From positions 6,076,001 to 6,140,000 of the forward strand of contig NZ_OZ061318.1 of the NCBI RefSeq assembly GCF_964063345.1: a stretch of 64,000 nt of DNA, given 5' to 3'. Of the stretch, positions 9,614-18,032 are shown one piece after another. Below the pieces are notes generated by a model, which saw only the letters and a list, made by a program, of their open reading frames with translations, did no database searches and was not told the DNA's origin. The position numbers were made by a program, and so were the translations under genes. Positions within the stretch are counted from its first letter, which is position 1. The number at the start of each line of letters is the position of its first letter. Source of the DNA: Pseudomonas lini. GTDB taxonomy: Bacteria > Pseudomonadota > Gammaproteobacteria > Pseudomonadales > Pseudomonadaceae.

Positions 9614-9633
9614 CGGTCATCAATGCCTGACCA
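9614..9633 (-). promoter_or_regulatory. Conserved 5'-UTR hairpin before repeat-protein gene 1
   Basis: On the minus strand TGGTCA and TGACCG flank an eight-base loop, ending about 21 bases before the ATG. The same stem with an eight-base loop occurs before both other paralogues at nearly the same distance, although the loop bases differ. Confidence 0.55.
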
Positions 9634-9681
9634 TTGACCTACAACTATGAATAAAGCGCCGCAGGTTGCACATTGGCCGAT

Positions 9682-9702
9682 ACTCCCAAGCGGTATGGGA
9701 GT
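9682..9702. promoter_or_regulatory. Palindromic operator ACTCCCA-N7-TGGGAGT upstream of repeat-protein gene 1
   Basis: Perfect 7-base inverted arms with a 7-base spacer, 89 bases before the ATG. A conserved CATAGT (minus strand, 9644-9649) about 32 bases downstream of the palindrome could be the -10 box, which would centre the palindrome near -55, an activator-like position. The element recurs before the two other paralogues. Confidence 0.75.
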
Positions 9703-9791
9703 TTCGGCCTAGTCGTCTTCATCGGTGGTCTGCCGCAGGGGGGGCAGGGGGATGCGAGCGTGCGGATCGCCTATTGGAGCTGCAAAAAACA

Positions 9792-9821
9792 ATGCGAGGG
9801 TGGCTTGCGCCATCCTCGCAT
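9792..9821. terminator. Terminator of repeat-protein gene 2
   Basis: ATGCGAGGGTGG pairs with CCATCCTCGCAT (one G-T wobble) around a six-base loop. On the minus strand it is followed by GTTTTTTG. It lies 20 bases after the gene's stop and is a near-copy of the terminator at 3592-3621, as expected for duplicated genes. Confidence 0.85.
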
Positions 9822-9840
9822 TTTTCACGCGCGCGACGCC

Positions 9841-12558
9841 TCAGACGCTGCCAATAACGATGTCGCTAGTCACAAGATCGACCCCGACCAAGGTGATGGT
9901 CGTGACTTGTCCGCCCGTTTCGGTAACCGTCACGATGCTGTCTGCGCCGCTGGTGTCGATCTGGACAGCGGCGTTCTGGTCGCCGTTGAGTACCAAGGTG
10001 TCTCGCAGGTTTGCGTCCGCATCGAAGCCGGTGACCTGGTACAGGTTCTCATCGAATGACAAGTCGACGTTGAAGGCATCACGCTCACCGCCCGTACCCA
10101 CCAGCGTGTAGTCGAAGGCGCCAACCAAGTCGTTGGCGAACAGGTTGGCGTCAAACGTACTTGATGCCGAGTCCCCATCGCTGTCCGTCACCGTCGCGTT
10201 GAACGTCAGCTGAATATCGCTGGCCAGGCTCTCGGTCTCCTGAATGAACTGGATCACCGGGATCTTGATGTCGCCTCGGCCCATCGTGAGCTGAACAGCG
10301 TCGATCAGCAGCGAGCCCTCCTGTTCAATGAGGAAGGACACCTGTCCACGGGGCTCTGGCGTCAGGGTATTCACCTCGATGAGATTCGACGTCGTGCCGT
10401 CCTCGTAGTAGATCCTGTAGTACAGGTCCTCGGTCGCTGTGTTGTAACCCGCTACAGAGTTGTCGATGAAGACCTTCATGGCCGTCACCAGGCTCTCCGG
10501 ATTGACGACGAAACTTTCATCGGTAGCGCCGATTGCCACCAGGTTGTCTCCCTGAAGAACGTTATTGGCGACGCCGATGCCGGACGTGCTGACGTTCATG
10601 GCCCTCGGGTCGATGTACGAGGGCAGGGGGTTGGTCTGTAGCTGGGCTTCGGTGGGGTCGGATGCTCCAAGCCCGATACCGGTCAGGATGTCCGAAGTCG
10701 ACGCAAGCGCCTTCGCGGAAAAGAACACAACCTCCTCGGATGCCGAAGGAATAGTCGGGTCATTCGTCTTCGGAATTAACAAGGTGCGCACGGGGTCCGG
10801 ACCACCGGCATTGAGCGCGCCATCGGCAGTGCTGAGCACGACCGTCGAACTGAAGCCTTGCACCAGATCCAGTGTATAGCTGCCATTGGCATAGGCGGTC
10901 AGCGTGTAGTCGACGTCGGTATCCGCCGTTGCGGCGTTGTTGTCGAAATCGCCGGTCAATGTCCCTGCAAATTGATACGCGCCATTGCCGTCCGGTGAGG
11001 GCGACTGCTCGAGGAGCGTGCCGGTCCCGGTGGTGGTCGTGTTGTCTGGCCTGACGAGGGTGAACTGGTTATTCAGCAACGAGATATCCAGACCGTTGGT
11101 ATCCAGCCCGTCGGCGCCGGCCGAATGACTCCAGAATCCAGTTTGCGGCAGGACACTACCGGTCCCGATCAGGTTGCCGAAGGCGAGTGCTGGGCCGTCG
11201 TCTTCGAAGATGATCTTGGAGCCGATTTCGGCGGTCGTAACAGCGGTTTGGAGCAGGGTGAAACCACCGATATCAAAATCGGCGTGGGTATTGCCCCTGG
11301 CGTCGAGGGCCGCTCCGTTCTCGACGAGCACGCGGTTGTGATCCTCCGTTGTGGTGTATTCAATCCGGTAACCGGCTTTAACGCCGGTGATGGTGGCAAC
11401 CCCGTCAGCATCAAAGGTGATCGCAATGGCCGGATCATCCTCCGGTCCGTCTGAACTCTCGATCACCAGCCCGGTGCTGATGTTGATGACGCGGACACTG
11501 GTGATCTCAACCGGCGAATCATTTGCATAGCCGTCGATGAAGGTCGTACCCGATTCAGCAGCGGTGCTGAATGCGCTGATTTTTACGACAGCACTCTTGC
11601 CGCTTTGCAACTGCACGACGTCGAAACTGGCCTTATTCGCATTGACGACGTCGGTAAAGTCGATGTTGGCTTCAACATCGGCTTCGTTCTGATCCAGGTT
11701 GGGAATGGTCACATCCTGCCTGGCACCGGTGACGAACGAATAACGAATGCCCTCCTGTTCGGTAATCATCTGGCTGTTGGTGCCGAAGGTGGTCGGGCCA
11801 CCCGCCTGGCTGGTATTGATCGTGTCGCCAGTGTTTATATTGACGCCGGTTGACTGGTTTGCGGGGTCCTTGCCGGTCGCGATGATGGTGGGATCGGTGA
11901 TCCGCACGACACCGTTGACAGTTTCAGTTGCCGGGTCCGCCGTCGTGAACATCAGGAACAGGTTCTGACCGGAGGGTGCATTGGCCAGACTGAATTCCAG
12001 GTCCTGACTGGTTCCGACGAATACCTTATCCAGCAGATTGAGCGAATCATCAGGGTTAGTACCATCTGGATGCTTGAGCGGTTGATACTCCACGGTCCAT
12101 ATCTTGCCGCCGCTGACCGGTGATCCGGTTTCTTCGATATAGGCGGCGAACACGATCGCGCCATCTGCGGCCTCGGCGCGGCCCAGAAGGATGTTGTTGT
12201 TCGTATCGGTATAGAGAAGGATGCTGGTGCCATCGAGGGTAAACAGTCCGCTGTCCGCGCCATCAAGCGGTGCGCCAGCAATGTCGACGAAGCTGATATC
12301 GGTAATGGTTGCTCCGTCGGTGACGGTGAACGCCTCACTGCCCGTGTCGCCCACGGCACCGGTATAGCCACTCAAGGCCGCATTCGTTGCGGTGCCTGCC
12401 GCAAGTGCGGTCAAACGGTCAGAAAAGGGCAAGGGCAGGGACGCCACCAGAATGTCGTTGTCGTCAGCATCTCCCGCAGGGGTTGGTGTGGCGGTGGCGT
12501 TCTGCAAGCCGGGCGTTTCGTCCAGCACAACGTCCTCGCCGGTGATTTCAATAGCCAT
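9841..12558 (-). CDS. Type I secreted protein without internal repeats (paralogue 2)
   Basis: A 905-residue acidic protein that looks like paralogue 1 with the seven DUF5801-like repeats removed. The N-terminal module (about 1-450) runs directly into the shared C-terminal module through FEDDGPALAFGNLIGTGS, where paralogue 1 has FEDDGPS followed by its repeat array. The C-terminus ends in ITLVGVDLVTSDIVIGSV, the presumed type I secretion signal. No signal peptide and no RTX nonapeptides are visible. ATG at 12558 was chosen from paralogue alignment and a GGAG seven to eight bases upstream; the frame stays open further upstream but without a good ribosome site. It has its own palindrome and terminator, so it is probably monocistronic. 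Confidence 0.87.
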   Translation of the reverse strand: MAIEITGEDVVLDETPGLQNATATPTPAGDADDNDILVASLPLPFSDRLTALAAGTATNAALSGYTGAVGDTGSEAFTVTDGATITDISFVDIAGAPLDGADSGLFTLDGTSILLYTDTNNNILLGRAEAADGAIVFAAYIEETGSPVSGGKIWTVEYQPLKHPDGTNPDDSLNLLDKVFVGTSQDLEFSLANAPSGQNLFLMFTTADPATETVNGVVRITDPTIIATGKDPANQSTGVNINTGDTINTSQAGGPTTFGTNSQMITEQEGIRYSFVTGARQDVTIPNLDQNEADVEANIDFTDVVNANKASFDVVQLQSGKSAVVKISAFSTAAESGTTFIDGYANDSPVEITSVRVINISTGLVIESSDGPEDDPAIAITFDADGVATITGVKAGYRIEYTTTEDHNRVLVENGAALDARGNTHADFDIGGFTLLQTAVTTAEIGSKIIFEDDGPALAFGNLIGTGSVLPQTGFWSHSAGADGLDTNGLDISLLNNQFTLVRPDNTTTTGTGTLLEQSPSPDGNGAYQFAGTLTGDFDNNAATADTDVDYTLTAYANGSYTLDLVQGFSSTVVLSTADGALNAGGPDPVRTLLIPKTNDPTIPSASEEVVFFSAKALASTSDILTGIGLGASDPTEAQLQTNPLPSYIDPRAMNVSTSGIGVANNVLQGDNLVAIGATDESFVVNPESLVTAMKVFIDNSVAGYNTATEDLYYRIYYEDGTTSNLIEVNTLTPEPRGQVSFLIEQEGSLLIDAVQLTMGRGDIKIPVIQFIQETESLASDIQLTFNATVTDSDGDSASSTFDANLFANDLVGAFDYTLVGTGGERDAFNVDLSFDENLYQVTGFDADANLRDTLVLNGDQNAAVQIDTSGADSIVTVTETGGQVTTITLVGVDLVTSDIVIGSV

Positions 12559-12574
12559 GATTTTCTCCAGCGTG

Positions 12575-12594
12575 CGGTCATCGAGGTCTGACCG
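12575..12594 (-). promoter_or_regulatory. Conserved 5'-UTR hairpin before repeat-protein gene 2
   Basis: Stem CGGTCA/TGACCG with an eight-base loop (minus-strand loop GACCTCGA), ending 16 bases before the start codon. Counterpart of the hairpins at 9614-9633 and 17022-17041. Confidence 0.55.
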
Positions 12595-12647
12595 TTGACC
12601 TTGGGTCGTCACTATGGATAAGCACCGGGGATTGCGCATCGGCCGAT

Positions 12648-12668
12648 ACTCCCAAGCGGGGTGGGAGT
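12648..12668. promoter_or_regulatory. Palindromic operator ACTCCCA-N7-TGGGAGT upstream of paralogue 2
   Basis: Perfect arms, 89 bases before the ATG, the same distance as for paralogue 1. The conserved minus-strand CATAGT lies at 12611-12616. No good -35 hexamer is visible between them, consistent with activator dependence. Confidence 0.75.
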
Positions 12669-12790
12669 TTCAGCCTACTTGGATGGGGGAACAGCACGAG
12701 GGCGTTAAGAAACGGTGCCGCCTATTCCGTTTGTGAATGAGGACATGCCGCAAGGCTCGTCTGGCCTTGGCTCAGGGACCGCAGTGGCCC

Positions 12791-12829
12791 CAAAAAAAAC
12801 GGCCTGGCCCCTTGTGGGAGCCAGGCCGT
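12791..12829 (-). terminator. Terminator of repeat-protein gene 3
   Basis: Perfect 10-base stem ACGGCCTGGC/GCCAGGCCGT with an 11-base loop. On the minus strand it is followed directly by eight T, a strong rho-independent terminator just after the stop of the third paralogue. Confidence 0.92.
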
Positions 12830-12861
12830 CCTGTCTCGCGCGTGTACCTCTTCTTAGCGGG

Positions 12862-15800
12862 TCAAAGCACCAAATCTGTCGGTGCCAAGTTAGTTACTCC
12901 TACCAGTTCGATCACAGGATTTTCGATATCAATCGTCTGAACAGCGGTGAAATCGCTATCTCTATCGACGACCTTGAAATCCAGCGTTAGATCAAGGGTA
13001 GCGGGTGTAGTCGTGGTGGTGGAGAAACCAGCATCGATGATCTTCAGCGGATTCGTACTCGTATCCTCCGCAATCGTGTTTCCAGGCCCGACGAGACCAC
13101 TGACCGGCTGTGCGGAAGTGCTGCTTCCTCCATCGGCACCGACACCGCGATTCAGATTTATCGCGCTGCCCGTAAGGCCAGCGTCATTCGAAAGAATCTG
13201 AATACCCTTGATGAGCCAGTTATCACCGATCTGGGTGTTGAAGTCATTGCTTTCAACAATCAATAGAGCATCATTATTGTCCAGGAACGGGTCGTTCGGA
13301 TCGGCAGGGTCGTTGGCGATAAGGGCCTCGTACTTGGTTCCAACAAGATCGGCGTTGTTTGTATCGTTCTCGTACACATCGCCTTGGTCGACGTAGATGG
13401 CACGTGTTGTAGTCGTGCCGGGATTATTTGCATCAGCAAGACTGACTATAAGCACAAGATCATCGCTTTCAGTCTCGTATCCATCGAACTTGATAAAGAA
13501 ATCGGTCGCGTAACTAAAATCGTCGGCGCCCAGATCTCCTTTCGGATCAGTCTGGAAGAAATTGATGTTGGCCGCTTCACCTGCCTGGATCGTGTTTCCG
13601 GAGACGCCCAGAGCAGTGCTGGACAAGGTTACAGCGGCAACCGTGCCGCTCACGAGCTCACCCGCCACCACGGCAGTATTGCCGCCGGCACTCAGTGGTG
13701 CCTCGAAGCCCGTGATCTGGATGAAGAAACCTTCCCCAAGCTTCCCAGTGGCCACAGGTGATGGGCCACTGGAAGGGCTCGTGCCATCCATGTCATACGT
13801 TTCGTATCCAGTGCCTTCGCCCAGCGTGACGTCTTGCGTCGTTTGCAGCGGATCCATCGCGAAGGTATAGGTGTCATTGACCTTGTCAAATACCAGCGTG
13901 CCTTCCACCAGTTCAGGATCGGTGCCAGGACTCCGATCGTGATCGTATTTGAACGACACGTTAAACGTGGCACTGTCGAGATTCTCTGAAGCCCAGGTGA
14001 CCGTTGGATCAACGATCGCAACATTGTTCGCCGAACCAGAGAGGGCGAGGTTGGCAAAATCACTGTCCGCTGCCGAAGAGTAGATCGGCCCGCGCTTGTC
14101 CGCACCTATCGAGTAGGCGAAGTCACCCGTAAAGGTCCATGACGTCGCACCCAAATCGGGATCGACATCCTGCACAGGGGCTGTCCCTATAACGGGTGTA
14201 TCGTCGTCGACGGTGATGACCAGTCTGTCGGCCGCGGCCGTCACCGTGTCGCCGTCCTTGTCGGTGGCCTGCAGCAGCGTGCCCAGGTTGATGGTGATGT
14301 CGTTCTCGTCGTTGCCAGCCGCGTGATCCAGCTGTTTGAGCAGCGTGAAGCTGTACACACCCGCTGTGGTGAGGCTGAAGGTGAACACGTCGGCACCGCC
14401 TACGCCAGCCTTGGCGGTGAGCGTGTTACCTGCGACGCTGTACACCAGCGCCACCCCGGCCGAGCTCAGCGCCGGCAAGCCGCTGGTGACACTCGACAAG
14501 GCATAGCTCAGCGGCGTGTCGGCGCCGGACTGGAAGATGCCGGTCACGCTGCCGCTGGCCGTGGTCGCCACGCCAGCCACATCGCCCGTACCACCGGCGT
14601 TGCCATTGGCCAGGCCATCCTCGTCGACGGTTCCCGTTACGGCGGTCCCGGTTGCCGTCGGCGTGTCGTCGTCGACGATGATGACCAGTTTTTCGGCCGC
14701 AGCCGTCACCGTGTCGCCGTCCTTGTCGGTGGCCCGCAGTAGCGAGCCCAGGTTGATGGTGATGTCGTTCTCGTCGTTGCCTGCCGCGTGATCCAGCGGC
14801 TTGAGCAGCGTGAAGCTGTAGGCACCCGCTGCGGTGAGACTGAACGTGAATACGTCGGCACCGCCTACGCCGGCCTTGGCGGTGAGCGTATCGCCCGCGA
14901 CGCTGTACACCAGCGCCACCCCGCCCGAGCTCAGCGCCTGCAAGCCGCTGGTGTCAGTCGACAAGGCATAGCTCAGCGGCGTGTCGGCGCCGGACTGGAA
15001 GATGCCGGTCACGCTGCCGCTGGCCGTGGTCGCCACGCCAGCCACGTCACCCACACCACCGGCAATGCCATTGGTCAGGCCGTCCTCGTCGACGGTTCCC
15101 GTCACGGCGGTTCCGGTCGCCGTCGGCGTGTCGTCGTCGACGGTGATAACCAGTTTTTCGGCCGCAGCCGTCACCGTGTCACCGTCTTTGTCGGTGGCCC
15201 GCAGTAGTGAGCCCAGGTTGATGGTGATGTCGTTCTCGTTGTTGCCTGCCGCGTGATCCAGCGGCTTGAGCAGCGTGAAGGTGTAGGCACCCGCTGCGGT
15301 GAGGCTGAACGTGAACACGTCGGCACCGCCTGCGCCGGCCTTGGCGGTGAGCGTGTTGCCCACGACGCTGTACACCAGCGCCACTCCGCCCGAACTCAGC
15401 GCTGGCAACCCGGTGGTATCACTCGACAAGGCATAGCTCAGCGGCGTGTCGACGCCGGACTGGAAGATGCCGGTCACGCTGCCACTGGCCGTGGTCGCCT
15501 CGCCAGCCACGTCGCCCGTACCGCCGGGAATACCATTGGCCAGGCCATCTTCGTCGACGGTTCCCGCCACGGCGGTCCCGGTCGCCGCCGGCCCGTCGTC
15601 TTCGAAGATCATCTGGGAACCGATTTCGGCTTTCGTAATAGAGGCTTGGAACAGGTGGAGGCCATCGATATCAAAATCGGCGTGCTCATTGCCCTTGGCG
15701 GTGAGGGCCGCCCCGTTTTCGATGAGCACGCGGTTGTGATCCGCCGTTGTGGTGTATTCGATCGCGTAGCCGGCCTTAATGCCGGTGATGGTTGCAACCC

Positions 15801-17001
15801 CATTAACAAAGGTGATGCCAATGGCCGGATCATTCTCCGGTCCGGCTGAATTCTCCAGCACCGTCCCGGTGCTGCTGAGGACGCGAACACTGACGATGTC
15901 AACCTTCGTATCATTCGCATAGCCGTCGATGAATTGCGTGCCAGATTCAACAGCGGTGGTGAATGCGCTGATTTTTACGACAGCGCTCTTGCCGCTTTGC
16001 AACTGCACAACGTCGAAACTGACCGTCTTCACATTGACCACGCCGGTGTAGTCGATGTTGGATTCAAGATCGGCTTCGTTCTGATCCAGGTTGGGAATGG
16101 TCACATTCTGCCTGGCACCCGTGACGAACGAAAAACGGATGCCTTCCTGTTCCGTAATCATCTGGTTGTTGGTGCCGAAGGTGGTCGGCCCACCCGCCTG
16201 GCTGGTATTGATCGTGTCGCCGGTCGTTATATTGATGTCGTCGGCTGTGCTGTTGGGGTCAAGCCCGGACTGATTCGCCGGTAACTTGCCGGTGGCGATG
16301 ATGGCGGGATCGGTGATCCGCACGACACCATTGACCGTTTCAGTTGCCGGGTTCAATTTCGTGAACATCAGGAAGAGGTTCTGACCGGAGGGCGCACCGG
16401 CCAGACTGAATTCCAGGTTCTGACTGGCTCCGATGAAAACCTTACCCGTCAGATCGACCGAGTCATCGGGGTTCGTCGTACCTGGATGCTTGAGTGGTTG
16501 GTACTCCACGGTCCAGATCTTGCCGCCTGTGACCGTTTCTTCAATATAGGCAGCGAACACGATCGCGCCGGTTGCGCCCCCGGCTCGGCCCAGAACGATG
16601 TTGTTGTTCGTATCCGTATAGAGAAGGATGCTAGTGCCATCGAGGGTATCCAGTCCGCTGTCCAGACCATTGAGCGGTGCGCCAGTGCTGTCGACGAAGC
16701 TGATATCGGTACCGCTTGTTCCGCCGCTGATGGTGAACGCATCGCTGCCCGCGTTGCCCACGGCACCGGTATAGCCACTCAAGGCCGCACCCGTTGCAGT
16801 GCCTGCCCCAAGGGCGGTCAAACGGGTAGAGAAGGCCGAGGGCAGGGGTGTCGCCGTGTCGTTGTCGTCAGCGTCTCCTGCAGGGATTGGAGTGGCTGTG
16901 GCGTTCTGCAACCCGGTCGTTTCGTCCAGCGTAACGTCCACGCCGGTCGCCACGACGCTCAAAGCGCTGGCCGTAATCGATGAATTTTGCTCAATAGTCA
17001 T
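12862..17001 (-). CDS. Type I secreted repeat protein with three T1SS-143-like repeats (paralogue 3)
   Basis: A 1379-residue acidic protein. It shares the roughly 465-residue N-terminal module with paralogues 1 and 2, then has three tandem repeats of about 155 residues (about 468-934) of a different type: TGTVDEDGLxNG at the start, SGSVTGIFQSGADTPLSYAL in the middle, DKDGDTVTAAAEKLVI at the end. The C-terminal 440 residues are unlike the other two and end in VELVGVTNLAPTDLVL-type sequence (VIELVGVTNLAPTDLVL), a hydrophobic tail suited to type I export. No signal peptide or RTX nonapeptide is seen. ATG at 17001 has AGGA upstream and matches the paralogues. Likely an adhesin or matrix protein exported by the system at the left edge; both points are inference. 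Confidence 0.87.
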   Translation of the reverse strand: MTIEQNSSITASALSVVATGVDVTLDETTGLQNATATPIPAGDADDNDTATPLPSAFSTRLTALGAGTATGAALSGYTGAVGNAGSDAFTISGGTSGTDISFVDSTGAPLNGLDSGLDTLDGTSILLYTDTNNNIVLGRAGGATGAIVFAAYIEETVTGGKIWTVEYQPLKHPGTTNPDDSVDLTGKVFIGASQNLEFSLAGAPSGQNLFLMFTKLNPATETVNGVVRITDPAIIATGKLPANQSGLDPNSTADDINITTGDTINTSQAGGPTTFGTNNQMITEQEGIRFSFVTGARQNVTIPNLDQNEADLESNIDYTGVVNVKTVSFDVVQLQSGKSAVVKISAFTTAVESGTQFIDGYANDTKVDIVSVRVLSSTGTVLENSAGPENDPAIGITFVNGVATITGIKAGYAIEYTTTADHNRVLIENGAALTAKGNEHADFDIDGLHLFQASITKAEIGSQMIFEDDGPAATGTAVAGTVDEDGLANGIPGGTGDVAGEATTASGSVTGIFQSGVDTPLSYALSSDTTGLPALSSGGVALVYSVVGNTLTAKAGAGGADVFTFSLTAAGAYTFTLLKPLDHAAGNNENDITINLGSLLRATDKDGDTVTAAAEKLVITVDDDTPTATGTAVTGTVDEDGLTNGIAGGVGDVAGVATTASGSVTGIFQSGADTPLSYALSTDTSGLQALSSGGVALVYSVAGDTLTAKAGVGGADVFTFSLTAAGAYSFTLLKPLDHAAGNDENDITINLGSLLRATDKDGDTVTAAAEKLVIIVDDDTPTATGTAVTGTVDEDGLANGNAGGTGDVAGVATTASGSVTGIFQSGADTPLSYALSSVTSGLPALSSAGVALVYSVAGNTLTAKAGVGGADVFTFSLTTAGVYSFTLLKQLDHAAGNDENDITINLGTLLQATDKDGDTVTAAADRLVITVDDDTPVIGTAPVQDVDPDLGATSWTFTGDFAYSIGADKRGPIYSSAADSDFANLALSGSANNVAIVDPTVTWASENLDSATFNVSFKYDHDRSPGTDPELVEGTLVFDKVNDTYTFAMDPLQTTQDVTLGEGTGYETYDMDGTSPSSGPSPVATGKLGEGFFIQITGFEAPLSAGGNTAVVAGELVSGTVAAVTLSSTALGVSGNTIQAGEAANINFFQTDPKGDLGADDFSYATDFFIKFDGYETESDDLVLIVSLADANNPGTTTTRAIYVDQGDVYENDTNNADLVGTKYEALIANDPADPNDPFLDNNDALLIVESNDFNTQIGDNWLIKGIQILSNDAGLTGSAINLNRGVGADGGSSTSAQPVSGLVGPGNTIAEDTSTNPLKIIDAGFSTTTTTPATLDLTLDFKVVDRDSDFTAVQTIDIENPVIELVGVTNLAPTDLVL
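14200..15596 (-). repeat. Three tandem repeats of about 465 bp in paralogue 3
   Basis: Three nearly identical in-frame copies, each ending in the codons for VDDDTP and starting with those for ATGTAV. They are unrelated to the 462-bp repeats of paralogue 1, so similar N-terminal modules carry different repeat cassettes. Confidence 0.9.
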
Positions 17002-17021
17002 GACTTTTTCCTGGGCAGTTG

Positions 17022-17041
17022 CGGTCATCTAGGCCTGACCG
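17022..17041 (-). promoter_or_regulatory. Conserved 5'-UTR hairpin before repeat-protein gene 3
   Basis: Stem CGGTCA/TGACCG with loop GGCCTAGA on the minus strand, ending 20 bases before the start codon. Third copy of the shared leader hairpin. Confidence 0.55.
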
Positions 17042-17093
17042 TTGACCTTTGGTCGCACTATGGATAAACGCCGGGGATTGCGCATCGACCGAT

Positions 17094-17114
17094 ACTCCCA
17101 AGTGGGGTGGGAGT
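17094..17114. promoter_or_regulatory. Palindromic operator ACTCCCA-N7-TGGGAGT upstream of paralogue 3
   Basis: Perfect arms with spacer AGTGGGG, 92 bases before the ATG. The conserved CATAGT (minus strand) is at 17057-17062, the same spacing as in the other two promoters. The remaining intergenic DNA to 17386 holds nothing I recognise. Confidence 0.75.
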
Positions 17115-17386
17115 TTCAGACTACTTGGGAGGGGGAGATGGAACGGCGCGAAGGAGGGAGTGTCATATTCCGTTTGTAAATTGTGCAGGCCTGAGATAAA
17201 TCCCAACAAGCGGTCAACGAACAGGCGCGTATAGCTCTGTAACCGTCCCTGGCGGAGCAGTCTTCTCGCGTTTAACGATGCGTGTTTAAAGACACTCCGT
17301 GTTACTTCCCGAAGGGCTACAAGACCTTGCGTCGTTACCTACGGTTAAGACAGAATCCGCCGGCTTGTGCGCCGATGGGCCGGGCT

Positions 17387-17500
17387 CTATCGTTTCCCCT
17401 GTCGCTGAATAACAGCGATCGGGTTTGGTAGACCCTCAGCATCGACGCATAGCGTCACCTTCAGCGGTCCGTTCTTAGGGCTGCGTTTTATGGTGGCCAT
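17387..17500 (-). CDS. 37-residue small basic protein, unrecognised
   Basis: The frame starts MATIKRSPKNGPLKVTL and ends in IAVIQRQGKR. It has a strong Shine-Dalgarno AAGGAG eight bases before ATG. That site lies inside a small stem (GCTCC-CGAA-GGAGC), so initiation could be structure-controlled. The frame stays open for about 30 codons upstream of the ATG without a start codon. It faces away from the DUF6124-like gene. I believe similar sequence recurs in front of such genes in pseudomonads but cannot check it here. Function unknown. Confidence 0.45.
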   Translation of the reverse strand: MATIKRSPKNGPLKVTLCVDAEGLPNPIAVIQRQGKR

Positions 17501-17622
17501 GCGCAGGGCTCCTTCGGGAGCGCCGGTTCCGATGCCCGGTCTACCAACCTTCGTATGGCCGCCACCCTCCGTTTGGTAGCGAGATGGTGATGGCTCCTTT
17601 TAAGAAGCATCGGAGTTCCGCT

Positions 17623-17982
17623 ATGTTCAAAGTTACGCCAAACCCGCCAGACACCGATCCGGCATCCCCCTACGAATCTGACGATTCAAAAAAATTCCAC
17701 GAAGCCGCCGAGCGCGCCCTCAATTTCTACCTCAACCCGGCAGCGCTCAAGAACACCCCACGTAAACCCAGCACCATGTACATGGTTGCGCCGGATGTCG
17801 GCCATGAAGCCTTGCTGGTTCAAACGTGCGAGAACCTGGCGTCGGCCAGTGTCATGGCCAGCGACCTTGCTGCATTGGTGGAGGGCACCCACCGCAATAC
17901 CTTGCTGGCGCTACAGCAGGTCATCATGCTGGGGGAACTGGCGGTGAATCGAATGCTGGATAACTTCGTTCCACCCAAGTAA
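17623..17982 (+). CDS. DUF6124-like small Pseudomonas protein
   Basis: A 119-residue soluble protein beginning MFKVTPNPPDTDPASPYES, the N-terminus I associate with the DUF6124 family that occurs in several copies in pseudomonad genomes. Function unknown. A helical C-terminal half (residues about 65-115) contains two alanine/leucine-rich helices. ATG at 17623 is preferred because GGAG lies eight bases upstream and family members start there; an ATG/GTG frame continues 13 codons upstream. It is monocistronic and ends at a strong terminator. Upstream DNA (17420-17580) contains GGTAGACC/GGTCTACC inverted words about 110 bases apart and the opposed small ORF. Confidence 0.75.
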   Translation: MFKVTPNPPDTDPASPYESDDSKKFHEAAERALNFYLNPAALKNTPRKPSTMYMVAPDVGHEALLVQTCENLASASVMASDLAALVEGTHRNTLLALQQVIMLGELAVNRMLDNFVPPK

Positions 17983-17988
17983 TCAAGC

Positions 17989-18026
17989 AACCCTTTACCG
18001 AGAGCTTGCCCTCGGTAAAGGGTTTT
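17989..18026. terminator. Bidirectional terminator between DUF6124-like gene and LacI gene
   Basis: Perfect 14-base arms AACCCTTTACCGAG and CTCGGTAAAGGGTT around loop AGCTTGCC, lying between two convergent stops. Confidence 0.92.
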
Positions 18027-18032
18027 GACAGC

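Noticed and set aside
3638..17001. LapA-type biofilm adhesin controlled by LapD/LapG
   Set aside because: No N-terminal retention module with a TAAG-like cleavage site and no lapD/lapG genes in the window; only the general type I secreted repeat architecture is shared.
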